A stretch of DNA of 64,000 nucleotides from Symsagittifera roscoffensis. Lineage: Eukaryota > Xenacoelomorpha > Acoela > Convolutidae. The notes beneath the pieces are model-generated. The model worked only from the letters and a program-made list of their open reading frames with translations, was not told where the DNA came from and did not search any database. Shown piece by piece: positions 10,905 through 22,290 of the stretch (the first letter of the stretch is position 1; every line of letters begins with the position of its first letter). The position numbers were made by a program, and so were the translations under genes. The DNA lies in NCBI RefSeq assembly GCF_963678635.1, contig NC_087062.1, positions 88,637,845 through 88,701,844 of the forward strand, written 5' to 3'.

Positions 10905-11890
10905 TGAACGCCATTCTGTAGGTCGCGATGGTTTGTTTGTTTTGTTTTTAGGAAAAGTCTTCAAATTTGTTCACGCTCAAATTTGATGATTGCGGTTTGA
11001 CTTTTGATTTTTTTTATAACTTCAGTTATTTCCTTTTTTTAAAAGGAAAGCAAAATCGAAAAGCCTTATAAATAGAGCGTGAACAAATTGAGAGACTTTC
11101 CTGGAAAAAAAGAATAAATCTTCACAACCTATATAAGTGTCCTCACTACGCTCTTTTTTGGATAATGCGTTTATGAATGCCACTAATTATATATACTTTT
11201 TAAAAATTAAATTTTAAATCATTTGCTGTAAAGAAGGCAAGTTACACGCTCTAACTACGTAACAGGAAACGGCGCAAAAAAACGTGAACATTTAGTTTTA
11301 AAAGTGGATTTTTTTAAAAGATTTTCCATTGGAATAGAAAACTTACTTACTAATCCAGTTTTCTCAGTCAGTAATATTCTTCTGTTTCCTTGCGATCATG
11401 GACTCTTTTCCAACTGTCTGTTGCCTGTGTTTTTGAAGTTCAGTTTGAATTCATTCGCTGAAAACATTCAATTTACACTCCTAATTAGGAAATGCAAATG
11501 GTGCGAGAAAAGTGTGAATCATTTCAGGTTAGAAGCGGATTTCCCAGCGAAGTAAAAATTTACCTATTGATCCAGTTTTTTCAATTAGGCTAGGTTTATC
11601 AAAGAAGCGTTGATCTTAAAATTTTCTTGAAGTTAAAAGAACTTAAATGTGATATATTTTTTTGCTGAATTTAAAATATGAAAAAAAAATTTGCCACTGT
11701 TTGATGGCTATATTTTACCCTGGCCAATACCTATCCTTGTTGCATGCTGGAAGTTTGCGGCTCTGAAGCTTTCGTATTGTCGTAAGTCTGCTCCTTTTCT
11801 TAGACTTGATTACTTTTATCATTATTTTATTTTCTTGGGTTCATTGCCCTTTTCTAACTGTATTTTGGTATTTCTCTTTACATTATTACT
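10905..11890. repeat. R1 repeat copies, one pair head-to-head
   Basis: At 10915-10990 'taggtcgcgatg..aggaaaagtcttcaaatttgttcacgctca' is followed at about 11075-11140 by its reverse complement ('agcgtgaacaaattgagagactttcctgg'), making an imperfect palindrome. Further R1 blocks follow near 11290-11390 and 11520-11890. Confidence 0.6.
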
Positions 11891-11929
11891 GGTGTTTGTA
11901 ACTTAGTTAAGCTGTCTTCGGGTGTTGTA

Positions 11930-12530
11930 GTTTTCAAACTTTTTCAAAGTGTTTTCACACAAAATCCGATGCCAAAAATAATCATCGGAATGGGCCAATA
12001 ATTGCTTTATAGTCAATACCTTGCAACCGCGATTCGAAAGACATCTAAAAAGCTCTAAAAACTTTTCAGTGTTGAGAAAAGCTGATTAAAAGTTGTTGAT
12101 ATTGTTGATCTAATTTCTAGCAAATAAGCGACCGAGCAGGCTTATGATAGGGCGATAAGCTTTTAGAAAAGCCGTTTAATTGTAATTTTACTTCAATAAA
12201 TTTTGTTTTCGAAGTTTCATTTTGCGCCTACCTGAAATTGAATAGTTTTTTTTTTCATTTTTCATATTTTTTGAAAAAAAATTGTTTTTTGTATTCATTT
12301 TTCGAAGAAATCTTGTCAAATTTGCCTAAGTTCATCGCTTTTGTTCAGATCATTTCATGACACCACGGACAACAAAAGACACTATTTGATTTCAAAAATA
12401 CACTGTTTCAAGTTTTTTTTATTATTGTGGTCGAAACTTTCTGTGCTTCTATGAACTTTCTCCAATCCATGATTTTGTTTTTCCTGACATTGAGTTGTCC
12501 ACCACATTGGCTCCGTGGAGCAATCGGCGA
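11930..12530 (+). repeat. Dispersed R2 repeat copy
   Basis: Shares 'aataatcatcgga', 'ttttcagtgttgagaaaa', 'agcgaccgagcaggcttatgatag' and the 'catgacaccacggac' to 'gtggtcgaaac' blocks with the R2 copies at 17270-18140 and 21325-22290. Confidence 0.55.
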
Positions 12531-13944
12531 TCATTTATTCATTCACGATGTGGGACAATGATATCTACTTGTGGCATTGTGATTCTCCCGTAGCGATGGT
12601 GTCCAGCAATTATATGATTGCTGAATTTAAATTGCACATGCGCTGAAATTTGAGAGATGAACTCTTGCAGGTACTTGTGATGCAGAAAGAATCTCATCCT
12701 TGCCATGCTCCTAACTACTAGACTTGACCTTGTTCTAATTTTGAAGCTGTACACAGCCATCTTACAGATAGATTGTAGGTTAAAAACCACAAAATCGTGA
12801 AACATATCTCGTAGTCTGGTTTCTACGATTCTTTCCACAAGATCATCTCTTCGATTGCTGATCAAGTGACTGACATTTCTGCTCGCATCTATAACCGTGT
12901 ACTCTTGCCATTGTTACATGGGATCATTGGAGACCATAAAATTTCCGATTTTCCTTTTCTCAATAGACCAGCCATGACTAGTGTAGAAATTCCGATGAGT
13001 CAGCATTTAGCTCAAGATAGATCTTTCCACCAATCAATTTCTAAAAAAAACAATGCTACCATCTTCTGGGGCTTTATTGGGACTTTTGATGACCAGAGTA
13101 AGCTTTTTCACAATCCTAAGTCTATTCGAGTTTTTTATGGTAATTGTTCAAAAGTTCTGCTTGGCAAATGTTGCATCGGAAGCTCATTCAGCACGAGACA
13201 TGGTGAGCGCCGAACTATCTGAAAGCTCTGTTATATCTGATGAAACGGATACACTGCGTTTAAACATAAAACCAGGTTTCATCTGTTGCTGTTTTTCGTG
13301 AAGTTTAAGCGGTATGAATAACCATTTTGGGGTAAGTCAGGCCGGCATTTTTTTCTTCTGATTATGCTTAGCAAATACGGCGAATTAATCCAGCTCAGAA
13401 ATTATTCCAAATTGAAATGAGGAGCACGAATTGTCTATATGATGAGTCAGCTGATGCGAAACCTATGACTTCGTTGAACATTGTCCGTGGGGGATTTTCT
13501 TATCTAAGGCGTTGCATCTGTTGCTTTTTTTATCTTAGTTTGCTTATTTTTAGTTTGTTTCATTTAATGAAAGTTACTGAGATGAGACAAGCCGAGTACA
13601 AGTTACGCTCCTCATCAGCTAAATTTTAAATTAAAATAAATAATGGAAGAAGTAAGTACTTTTGATACAGTGTTCCCAGTTTATATTAATTTTTCGCAAC
13701 AAATTCTTCTGATGAACATAAAGAAAACTCGTTCTGAAAGCAATATGTTATAGGAAATGTAAAAACTGCTAAGCTAGTAAATTTCATCGAACTTAGAGGT
13801 TTTGTAGTTCTAATGCAACCCTGTACGATGTTATTGGTGAACCATGCGAATGTGCACTTCGAATGATTTTTTTCTCGACGGGATAATGCACTTCGGGAAT
13901 AAATATGCTGGGATGATTTTTTTTACTCAGACCAATTTAACAAA

Positions 13945-14062
13945 ACTCTTTACTCCCTCGGGGGCTTGATCCCCTGACCTGCATGGGCCCAGCTGCGTGT
14001 GCACACAATTATAGAATCAGGCGCACGAGGTCATCTACACTGCTCGTTATCTACACGTGGCG
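13945..14062 (-). repeat. Possible tRNA-derived SINE remnant
   Basis: On the minus strand the segment reads 'gtagatgacctcgtgcgcctg' (box A-like) and, about 45 bases on, 'ggtcaggggatcaagcccc' (box B-like: GGNTCRANNCC pattern, imperfect). It does not fold into a normal tRNA, so a decayed SINE is the best reading. The GC content is well above its surroundings. Confidence 0.35.
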
Positions 14063-16592
14063 AATTATCGCGCACTACAAAATCGTTCAAATGAGGCAGC
14101 TAACTGTTTTAATTAAGTATTTACGCGACTCAAGTCTTAACTCAAAAATATTATCAGCCTAATGTTCATAGTTTTGCCAATATTCAATATACCAAAATTT
14201 TTTTGAGACCAATTAAAGGACACTCAGAACATTCATGTTGTTGCCCTGCTACGAGCAGTCTTGTTTGTTTTCGGTGTGATTATTTTTTCTTCAGCAAATG
14301 TTTGACTCTTTTTACTCACTTTTGAATGGATCTTTTATACCATCTGAAAGGTATTGACATCCTGCGCTCAATTTTAAAAGGCTGTTCAACCTCTTATTAT
14401 GTTTCGAAAAGTTATTACGGTTTGGAAAATGACAATGGCTAAAATGGGAAAATAACACGCGATTTTTTTCGTTCTTAAAATGCGTTAGCGGCGATTCAAT
14501 CCGGCTCAGAAATCGTTTCAATTTGATTCTAGTTATTTTATTTGGAACTATTAATACGTTGCTAGAGTTGCTAGACGCTAATTGCATATTTTTATTTTTT
14601 AAATAGCGGGCAGAGGGGATTCTTTTCATAAGAAATCTGACTTATTTCTTAGATCTTAAAAAATTGTCGGAACTTTCAGATTTTTGTTCTGATACGAGCA
14701 CTCTTGTATGGTTTTTCTGTTTCTTTTTCCGAGCAGATCGGAAAATACATTATACGTTAATAGAAGAAAAGTAGCAAATTTTTAGTTTAAGCATCTAATC
14801 GTTGGAATTCGATGCTCTCAAAAAGAATTTTTTTTGTCTTAAAATTTTTCTGTAAACAAACGTTCGTTAAGCTGAAGTAACTTGTTCTGGGTTTTTTCGG
14901 AAACATGTCTTAAAAGCACTATTTGTAACGAATTTCAAAAACTGCTAAGCTAGTAAATTTTATCGTACTTAGGAAGTTTGTCTTTTTAATGTGGATGTAG
15001 ATGTTATGTGAATGTAGATCATGTGAATGTGGATTTTAAAGAGCTGTCGGAGCGTTCAGATTTTTGTCCTGATACGAGCAGTTTTGATGGTTTTTTTGAA
15101 TTTTTTCCAAGCAGATCAGCAAAGAAGTTAAGCGGTAATATTTTACTTTAGGAAGTGCATTTAATCGTTGGAATTGTCAGCGAACATTAATGATCCATTT
15201 GATTCGGTGCTCTCAAAAATTTCTCGTGTTAAGTTCAAGTAAGTTGTTTTGGGTTTTTGGAAACAAAGGTTTTGAATCAAAGAATTCTTGTTATCTCTGC
15301 AGTGATTCATTGGAAACTCAGCTAAATTAAAACACTACTCGAGGTCAATTGAAAAATCTTTTCAAGTACAAGAAAAATCGGCTCAAAAATCAACCTCAAT
15401 ATTTTAGATTAATGATGATAAACATCTGACATTTAATTTCTACAGAAATGCAAAATTCGGAAAAAAAATCCGAACAGAACTGTCAGTCTTAAGTTCTACT
15501 TTTCATGGTAGGGTGGTAGATAAGCCATCCGAAATTCAAATTAGCCACTTAATAAGCCAGCCGAAAATGGTGCAAAGCTAATAATTCGCAATATGCAACA
15601 GTTAAATAACAGTTAGCTGGTATTATGCTTATCTAATTTCACCGGAAATGACATGAAATCTGGCTGATTTATACACTACCGTCTCCTTTCATTTTGTTAA
15701 TTCTTTGGCTAGGTTTTCCACATGCATAATATAGTCATATAGTTGTTTGTTGCTCTGTCTTTTCGGGCGAATGAATGCGTGTGTGAACAAATTGCATTTT
15801 ATGACTTTTCTTGTGAAGAAATTGTGCTTTATCAGTCGAAGTGAGAAAGATTTTCATGTTAAATTCTGCCGATAAAAGAACCATACCATATAAACTATGT
15901 TTGCACGTGAACCACAAACCATCGCAGTTGATTCTTTATCTAGCTTAGCTAACCATCTGAATCAAGGTTATAAGCTTTTACTTAAATATCTGATTTCTAC
16001 GCGAGTATTATTTTATGGGCCAGCCTTGACATTACTAAACTGCAAGTGAAACTAGCTGACATAAGCTAATCCAGCTGTAACTTAGCTTACTGAGCTCTTT
16101 CATATACAGCAGCATCTTTATTTCATCGATTAGAAAAAGGTAAGACACTGAAAAAAAAAAGAAAAGCTGATTTGTTCAGACATTTAATATCAGTTAGTTA
16201 AGTTAGTTAAAATCTTTTTGACAAATTTCATTCTTGAGATTTTCTAGTTTTTAAATAAATCCATTGGCTTTGAGTTTCCCTACTATTAGCTCTTGTTAGG
16301 GAAAAGGCATCTCTTTTCTTTCGTGTGTCATGTGTAAGTAAAGCTCCACTTGAATGCTGAATGTGTATTGATGCATGGGAGATATTAGCAAATAGTTATC
16401 CACACTCAAGTCCGCAATATACATCCGGTATTTTTTTTCAGATCGAATTTAGATTGCTGTGCATTCAGTTATATATAACTAGTGTAGCTTGCAACCATTA
16501 TTTGACCCATACAATCCAATTGAACATTTAACATCATTAAAAATCCTGATTCTCACAGATCGCAACCAAATCGATTGTTTATCATAGTTCCA

Positions 16593-16907
16593 ATGGCCAG
16601 CAAAAGCACTGACGTCGAGAATGTTGCCGCGAAAGTCGGGGAAGTTTCATTGTCGGAATCAAAAGGATCGAAAAGTCAACGGAAAATTGTGATAGCAATT
16701 GACGCTAGTGGCCATTCGGAGAGGGCTCTCAGGTGGTACTTGAACAATTTCCACCGAGATGGTGACCATTTGTTTCTGTTCCACGCGGTGGAGTTGCCGA
16801 CCATCCCAGTGATCGGATCGGGAGAGTTGTTTTATAAAGAGACTCTGAACGAGATCATCAAAGAGAAACACGAAGAGATCAAAAAGTTGACTCTCAAGTT
16901 CGAACTG
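16593..16907 (+). CDS. Universal stress protein exon 1
   Basis: 105 codons from ATG to a ctg|gttagt donor, ending at a codon border. Reading through gives a stop after two more codons, which marks the intron. Confidence 0.88.
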
Positions 16908-19336
16908 GTTAGTTAACTTGTTGATAAATCATTTGCTGAAAGAATTTTTGGATTATTGCGCAAAGCCCCCTATCGTTCGCCTGAGGGGGCAGTAGCGGGT
17001 TTAGCGAAGGGTTCGGCGGACGCACCCCTCCCTCCTCGGGAATTGGACCCGCTGACCACCGCAAGGTTGCCCTTTGGTATAGCTTAAGCATTCTATCGCT
17101 CCAAAGACAGGCGAGTTCGGAGCGATAGTGTTCACAAACAAACAAATAATAAATTTATCTTGTAAAATTACATTATACGCGCCGCGTATAGTTTGTGGAT
17201 TCCGCTTACAATTTGTGGATTCCTTTTCCAGTTGCGGATTCAGCGACAGCGTAACTTTACTACATATATTATTTGTTATTCCGACCATTTGAAAAATGGG
17301 AGGAACTTTGTATTCGGATTTGTTTTCGTTTTTTTTTTCTTTTTTTTTCTTTCACGCACAATCAGCTGCCACAAATAATTATCGGAGTGATTTTACTGAT
17401 ATTTTATATTAGGCAATTTAAGTCGTGATGATTCGATCGACATTACAAAGTTTTTAAAAAGTTTTCCCAGTGTTGAGAAAAACCGATTTAATTTTTTGAT
17501 TTATAGTCTAATTCCGAGCGAGTAAGCGAGCGAGCAGGCTTACAATAGCTTATTTTGATAGCTTAAGAGCTTACAATTTTAAAAGCCCTCAAACTTAATA
17601 CAAAAGTTAGTTAAAGAATAAAGTCAGTTTTTTTAGTTTTTTAGCGTCTTTTTGGAATCAAAACCTTCAAAAATTCAAAAAAAAACTGCAAAAAACTTGT
17701 TAAAGTTTTTTTTTTTTTGGTTCTTAGTTATTTCTCTATAAAATGTGTTTATTTTGCATAATTTTTTACAATGAATGTCGAATACTCCTTGGTTTTTTGT
17801 TGATCCGTTTATCACACCACGCAGAAAAAAACGACACCAATTTGAAAAAAAAAAAAATTTTGTTGTATATTTTTAAGACTATGGTCGGAACATTCCATTC
17901 TGTGCTTTTTGCACAGTAACCGGCTGTCATTGTTTGTTTGTGAATTCCACAAACTTCCGGATTTTGCAAAATTTTGTTGCGGATCCCGCAATTTTGCCTG
18001 TTTTTGGTGTGATTTTGAGCAATGGAGTGCTCAAAATATCTTGTAAAAACTAGCATTGTTGCTGATTTCGCGACAAATCTGTTTTAGTTTTGTTGTCGAA
18101 TTTGCTTACAATTCACTAAGTACACAGTTTGGCCTCGTAATGTTTGCTGTTTTCCCAAATTCGTCTGCGGAAATGCAATTTTATGAAAAACGAACCCTGA
18201 TAGTGCTTTCGGAGGTCCCGAGAAATCAGTTTGGTCGGCCTAAAAAAGATCGTCATATGTTCCATTTTTTTTGAAAAACTTATCTATCCTTCAAGAAGTG
18301 TGAAACAAGTTTCCCGGTGTAGCAGCTCAACACGTGCAAACAGGGGACTATTTTTGGAAAAAAAATTCTAAGAGACATTGTGTAGGAAGCTACTGATTCA
18401 ATCGAACTGTTAGTATTAAAAAAAGAAAAGGGATTGATTTCGTTCTGACTAAGTTTTTTGCAACTCCTTAAGTTGCTGGTCTAAATTGTTTGCGCTTCTG
18501 AGCTTTTATAATAACGCTGAACGCCTAAGCGTGGTTTGTTTGAGCGTAGCTAGTCTATCCAAATTCTGAAGCGTTTAAAAAACTATTCCAAAGACATTGG
18601 TCCCACAAACACTATACCAGGCTCAACAGGGGCGGATTTTGGTAGGCGGCTTAGTGGACGCCTACCCCCCTCCCAATTATTCGACCCCCTGTCTACCCAA
18701 AGGTTTGTTTTCGGTCACGGCGCATTTCTTTATTTTCTGCCATTTTTTTTACCGTTTCTTAGAAATAGTTTTGCCGTTTGTTGGTGGTTTTTCAAATTTG
18801 TAAAAAAAAAGATTTACCGTTTGTTGGTGGTTTTTCAAACTTGTAAAAAAGTTCTTCCGTTTATTTGTGGTGGTTCAAATTTGTAAAAAAAAAAAGATAA
18901 AATGCTGTCTTAGACAATTTTGCTGTAAGACATGGAAAATTAGCAAGAATCTGAATCAGTATGAATGGTAATCTGAAAAATAAATATCCCCAAAACAAAG
19001 AATCTTCTGTTGTGAAAAACCGCCTCCTGGATCTGGTATCGATTAGCTCAATCATTGGTATCGATTAGCTCAATGAACTGTTCTTAGTAGTATAATTGTT
19101 CAGATTTTTTTTAGATCATCAAAAAAGATAACTTGAGTGCGACTTTTAACGCCCGTGACGGAGACCCCCCGGGACACAACATAGTTCACTACGCGCGGGA
19201 GAAGGATGCCGACTGCATTGTCATCGGCTGTCGTGGACTCGGCAGCATCCGAAGAACTATTCTCGGCTCAACCAGCGATTACGTTATTCATCACGCCCAT
19301 TTGCCCGTGATAGTCGTGCCGCCAGTCCATCATTAA
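16593..19336 (+). CDS. Universal stress protein (UspA-domain), two exons
   Basis: Exons 16593-16907 and 19115-19336 join in phase 0 to a 177-residue protein. After a ~33-residue Ser/Lys-rich leader the UspA fold begins with KIVIAIDASGHSERALRWYL and HLFLFHAVELP. The second exon holds AREKDADCIVIGCRGLGS and the nucleotide-binding pattern G-x2-G-x9-G-S (GCRGLGSIRRTILGS), then PVIVV at the C-terminus. The glycine pattern predicts an ATP-binding (MJ0577-like) rather than UspA-like member. Such proteins respond to stress in cytosol; the animal family is known from cnidarians, lophotrochozoans and tunicates. The ATG at 16593 (ccaATGG) was taken as start, since the frame upstream opens only with TTG. 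The gene is convergent with the minus-strand membrane protein gene. Confidence 0.92.
17180..18140. repeat. R2 repeat copy with TGCGGATTC motifs, in the stress-protein intron
   Basis: The left edge (17190-17250) has 'gtggattccgc', 'gtggattcc' and 'tgcggattc', and 17940-17990 has 'gtgaattccac' and 'tgcggatcccgca'. Between them are the R2 blocks 'ttccgaccattt..aactttgtattcgg', 'agtgttgagaaaaaccgattt' and 'gcagaaaaaaacgacaccaatttg'. The right edge 'cacagtttggcctcgtaatg' recurs at 47880-47905. Confidence 0.6.
18595..18720. repeat. GGGGCGGAT-type repeat end
   Basis: 'caacaggggcggattttggtaggcgg' with 'tattcgaccccctgtctacccaaagg' resembles the ends seen at 20474-20850 and near 63690. It is probably a decayed hAT-like MITE (terminus CAGGGGCGGAT). 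Confidence 0.4.
18774..18898 (+). repeat. Short tandem repeat, about 42-bp units
   Basis: Three imperfect units of 'ccgtttgttggtggtttttcaaatttgtaaaaa' separated by A-tracts. Non-coding, intronic. Confidence 0.8.
19019..19079 (+). repeat. 24-bp direct duplication
   Basis: 'tggtatcgattagctcaat' occurs twice back to back with a short spacer, just before the acceptor of the last stress-protein exon. Confidence 0.75.
19115..19336 (+). CDS. Universal stress protein exon 2
   Basis: Acceptor attttttttag, phase 0, 73 codons and a TAA. It begins IIKKDNLSATFN, joining the exon 1 helix to the fourth strand, and ends PVIVVPPVHH. Confidence 0.9.
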   Translation: MIKKDNLSATFNARDGDPPGHNIVHYAREKDADCIVIGCRGLGSIRRTILGSTSDYVIHHAHLPVIVVPPVHH

Positions 19337-19609
19337 ACATTCGAATAGAAAAAATCGCGAACAAAACTGGTTTACGTGTACGTTTTAAAAAACTACCAAA
19401 ACTCAATAGCTGGTTGCTCTGCTATTTCAAATGGCCGTAGTTGTTCCAAAGTTACTCTTGTAAATCTGATTGTCTTACACTTTAAATTACAAAATCTTTG
19501 ATTGTCTCACCAGCAATTTTACACAATTTTTATCTTGTAATTCAACTACGAGTTGTAAACTAACAATATCCAATATATTTAGATCAATATGAGAACTTCG
19601 AGTTTTCTC

Positions 19610-19615
19610 AATAAA
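19610..19615 (+). terminator. Poly(A) signal AATAAA, universal stress protein gene
   Basis: Canonical hexamer 274 bases after the stop, in the 357-base gap before the convergent minus-strand gene. Confidence 0.55.
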
Positions 19616-19693
19616 TATTTAAGTTTGCGTATTTTTGGGGAGCATAATTTATCTAAGAGATCGTTTTTTTTTTGCATTTCTATACGATAGCGA

Positions 19694-20432
19694 TTAAAAA
19701 CTCGCAGAGCTTATGCCTCGTAGACGACGATGATTTGTACTTTTCTCAATTTTAGGATTTCCCATGCATGGTAGAGACGTTTTCGGCGTTCTATTGACTA
19801 TCAAAGGTCTGATTTTGGTTGCCAGAGGCATCAAATTAGAAGTGCTTGTTTTCTTCTTCGCCTTCGAGTGCACTTCGTTCGTAACAATTACGTCATCGTA
19901 AACCTCAATTTTAGCTGTGCTTTGATTGGTCAGAATTGATTTGATCTGTTCCGTGTTCATGATAGACAAGTCTTCATTCGGCAACTGTACAATAGTATGT
20001 TTTGATGTCCTCCGACTATTGTTATCTTCAAATTTCAAGTCGCCTTTGTCGTTATAAATATTGATGTCAATTTCATGCGGATCATGAGGCTCAACATTGT
20101 TATTGTTTGACTCTATAGTTTCTGGCACATCGCTGTTTGACTTCTCAACATAGCTAGTACTAATTAAGTACTTTTTATGACTGTTCAAATCTTCAACAAG
20201 GTGATCTCCGGCTGATAGTGACAAAATAGCCAGGTCCAGATTTTCACGTTCTGGACGCAACTGGGTGGTACTGGTTTTGACTCCGTCTCTGTCCGAAGTC
20301 TGGTTATGGGAAGTAGAGGGGGAGGGGGAGTATTTGAGTTCAGTTTGGCCGTCGTGGAATAGATACTCCTCGTCCAGTCCGCCCTCGAATAGAATTCCTG
20401 TGGTGACGAATGTGTTCTTCCATGAGAAACAT
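19694..20432 (-). CDS. Cytoplasmic-tail exon of the predicted membrane protein
   Basis: Open for about 245 codons to a stop, far longer than chance ORFs in this AT-rich DNA, and with balanced codon use. Contains PSPSTSHNQTSDRDGVKTST, an acidic middle (NIYNDKGDLKFEDN) and a basic end (KIEKSTNHRRLRG). Confidence 0.6.
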
Positions 20433-21301
20433 CTAGACATATATATTACTATTAGCCTCATATTTTTTCGCTAGTGCTGACTCTAAAAAAAACATGCCCG
20501 CAGTCATCCCCCGTGCTACTTTTTAAAAAAATCAATTTTTGGCTGACCGAACCTGAAATTTTTCAAAAATCCGCCCCCCCCCCTCGAGAAAATCCTAGAT
20601 CCGCCCCTGCGCGCAGTGCAAATTTTAATACGATAACTCCCAACGCATTCGACCCCTGCCGACCCAAAGGCTCCCCCCTATGGTACTTTTTAAGAAATCA
20701 ATTTTTGGCTGACCGAACTTAAAAGTTTTCAAAAATCCGCTCCTCCTACCCCACCCCCCCCCCCCCCCGCCCCTCGAGAAAATCCTAGATCCGCCCCTGC
20801 CCGCAGTGCATATTTTTATTCGATAACTCCCAACGCATTTTTAATGTCAATAGATAGCTGAAATTTTATTTGGACTTTTTAAAACGATAAATTTATTGAA
20901 GCATACGGTACGTGAGCACATTCAATAACTCTTGCAAATTATTACCCTTGCAGCTACTAAACTATTTCAATCTGACAGTGAAAGTGAAAATGGAAAAACA
21001 AAACAAGTCGAGTAGAATAAATAAGTCGGCTAACTTTTTGCGGGCCAGGTCAAAAATAATGATGACGAGAGCGAGGAAGATAAGGATTCCACTGATAGGT
21101 AAGATCCGGTTGATTAAGGGGATGTCTTCCACCGTCCTCTGGTCTGAAACGATTTTTCTTGATAAACATATCAGAGACTCGAGTCCCATATTAATCGGCC
21201 AGGGGAATACCTTGACTTCAAGAGTCCAGAAAAATCCTGCTTTTACTGGCAAGAGACATCCAGGATTCCTGCCAAGAAGTCTAAGATATACTTTTGAAAA
21301 C
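19694..21301 (-). CDS. Predicted single-pass membrane protein with long cytoplasmic tail (3' part)
   Basis: Two exons are supported. The 3' exon (20432 down to 19694, acceptor atatatgtctag) encodes about 245 residues, polar and Asn/Ser/Thr-rich, beginning CFSWKNTFVTTGILFEGG. The upstream exon (about 21301 to 21035) encodes INRILPISGILIFLALVIII, a clear transmembrane segment followed by basic residues, with a donor AAA AA|GTTAGC. Its two leftover bases match the first base of the 3' exon, giving ...DLARKK-CFSWKN. The acceptor at 21302-21303 (ttttttcaaag) is a guess; the exon may start later. I do not recognise the family: no catalytic motif and no Cys pattern. Alternative: the ATG at 20461 starts a separate single-exon 255-residue protein. 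Confidence 0.55.
20490..20850. repeat. Two direct copies of a GC-rich repeat, about 190-bp period, hAT-like ends
   Basis: Both copies contain 'aatcaatttttggctgaccgaac', a long C-tract, 'ctcgagaaaatcctagatccgcccctg' and 'cgcagtgca', then 'cgataactcccaacgcatt'. Reversed, the end reads CAGGGGCGGATCTAGG, a start common in hAT-like MITEs. The repeat lies between the two exons of the minus-strand gene, that is, in its intron. Confidence 0.65.
21035..21301 (-). CDS. Transmembrane exon of the predicted membrane protein
   Basis: The frame is open throughout. Residues up to PWPINMGLESLICLSRKIVS are probably extracellular or lumenal, then the hydrophobic ILPISGILIFLALVIIIF and a stop-transfer ARKK. The 5' border is uncertain: a tttcag near 21145 would make a shorter exon. 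Confidence 0.45.
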
Positions 21302-21324
21302 CTTTGAAAAAAATGCATCCACCT

Positions 21325-22290
21325 TTTTGTTCCGACCATTGAAAATGGGGAAGAACTTTGTATTCGGGTGTTTTAGTTTTTTTTTCAACTTTTTGTTTTC
21401 CACGCAAAATCAGCCACCACAAGTTATCATCGGACAAAGTTGAGTGATATATCAAATTAAAGACCTTTTATCGCAACTCGAACGACATAAAAAAATTTGA
21501 AAAAACGTTCACAGTGTCGAGAAAAACCAGATTGAAATGTTTGGTCTAGTTTCGAGCTAATTAGTAAGGTAGTTAGTAATTGCAATAGCTTATTTAAGCT
21601 TAATTTAAGCCGTGAAAATTTAGTTTTACTCAAGTAAAGGTAGTTTTTGGAGTTTTTTTAGCGCAACTTTAGGAATCAAAAACTTGAAAATTCAAAAATA
21701 TCCGCAAAAAAATTTTTGAAACTTTTTTTTCAATTTTCCAATTGACCTATTTTACTAAGAATCTCAAATATTCCTAAGTTTTTTTTTCTTTCGTTCAGAT
21801 TTTTTTATCACAACATGCAGAAAAAAAATGACAACAATTTGAGAAAACATTTTTGTATTTTTTTTGGACTATGGTAGGAACATTTTGTGCTACTTGCACA
21901 GTAACCGAATATCCTTGTTTATGATATCTAATCGATGGAAAAGTTGAAGCGTCGTAATAATTCACTATGAAATGAAAAAAATCTTTGAAAATCAGGCCAC
22001 GAAATCAGGCCTGAAATTTTTTTTCGATTTTCCAATTGACCTATTTTACTATGAATTTCAAATATTCCTAATTTTTTTTCTTCCGTTCAGATTTTTTTTA
22101 TTACAACATGCAGAAAAAAAAGACAACAATTTGAGAAAACATTGTTGTATTTTTTTGGACTATGGTAGGAATATTTTGTGCTACTTTCACAGTAACCGAA
22201 AGTCCTTGTTTATGATATCTAATCGATGGAAAAGTTGAAGCATCGTAATAATTCACTATGAAATGAAAAAATCTTTGAACATCAGGCCTG
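21325..22290. repeat. R2 repeat copy with an internal ~291-bp tandem duplication
   Basis: Begins like the 17270 copy ('ttccgaccattgaaaatggggaagaactttgtattcgg'). The segment 'caattttccaattgacctattttact' to 'cgatggaaaagttgaagc(g/a)tcgtaataattcactatgaaatg' occurs twice, at about 21725-21995 and 22017-22285, with few differences, so the duplication is recent compared with the family. Confidence 0.75.

Larger units (their letters stand above)
10205..16592. other. Intergenic repeats, no gene recognised
   Basis: No ORF here carries a recognisable domain or a convincing splice structure. The stretch holds R1 copies (10905-11890), an R2 copy (11930-12530), a SINE-like segment (13945-14062) and a loose repeat at 13760-15260 in which 'aaaactgctaagctagtaaattt' and 'cagatttttgt(c/t)ctgatacgagca' recur. 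Confidence 0.6.

Noticed and set aside
12539-13222. Two back-to-back frames (minus 108 codons, plus 118 codons)
   Set aside because: Both open only from non-ATG codons, carry no recognisable domain, and no splice sites extend them. Slightly raised GC content may reflect a decayed repeat.
14312-14629. 105-codon frame on the minus strand
   Set aside because: Lies in repeated DNA (13760-15260), Lys/Asn/Ser-rich as expected from A/T-rich sequence, no homology recognised.
15511-15691. Possible MITE: ggtggtagataagcca ... tggctgatttatacactacc
   Set aside because: The inverted ends match only partly and no target duplication was found.
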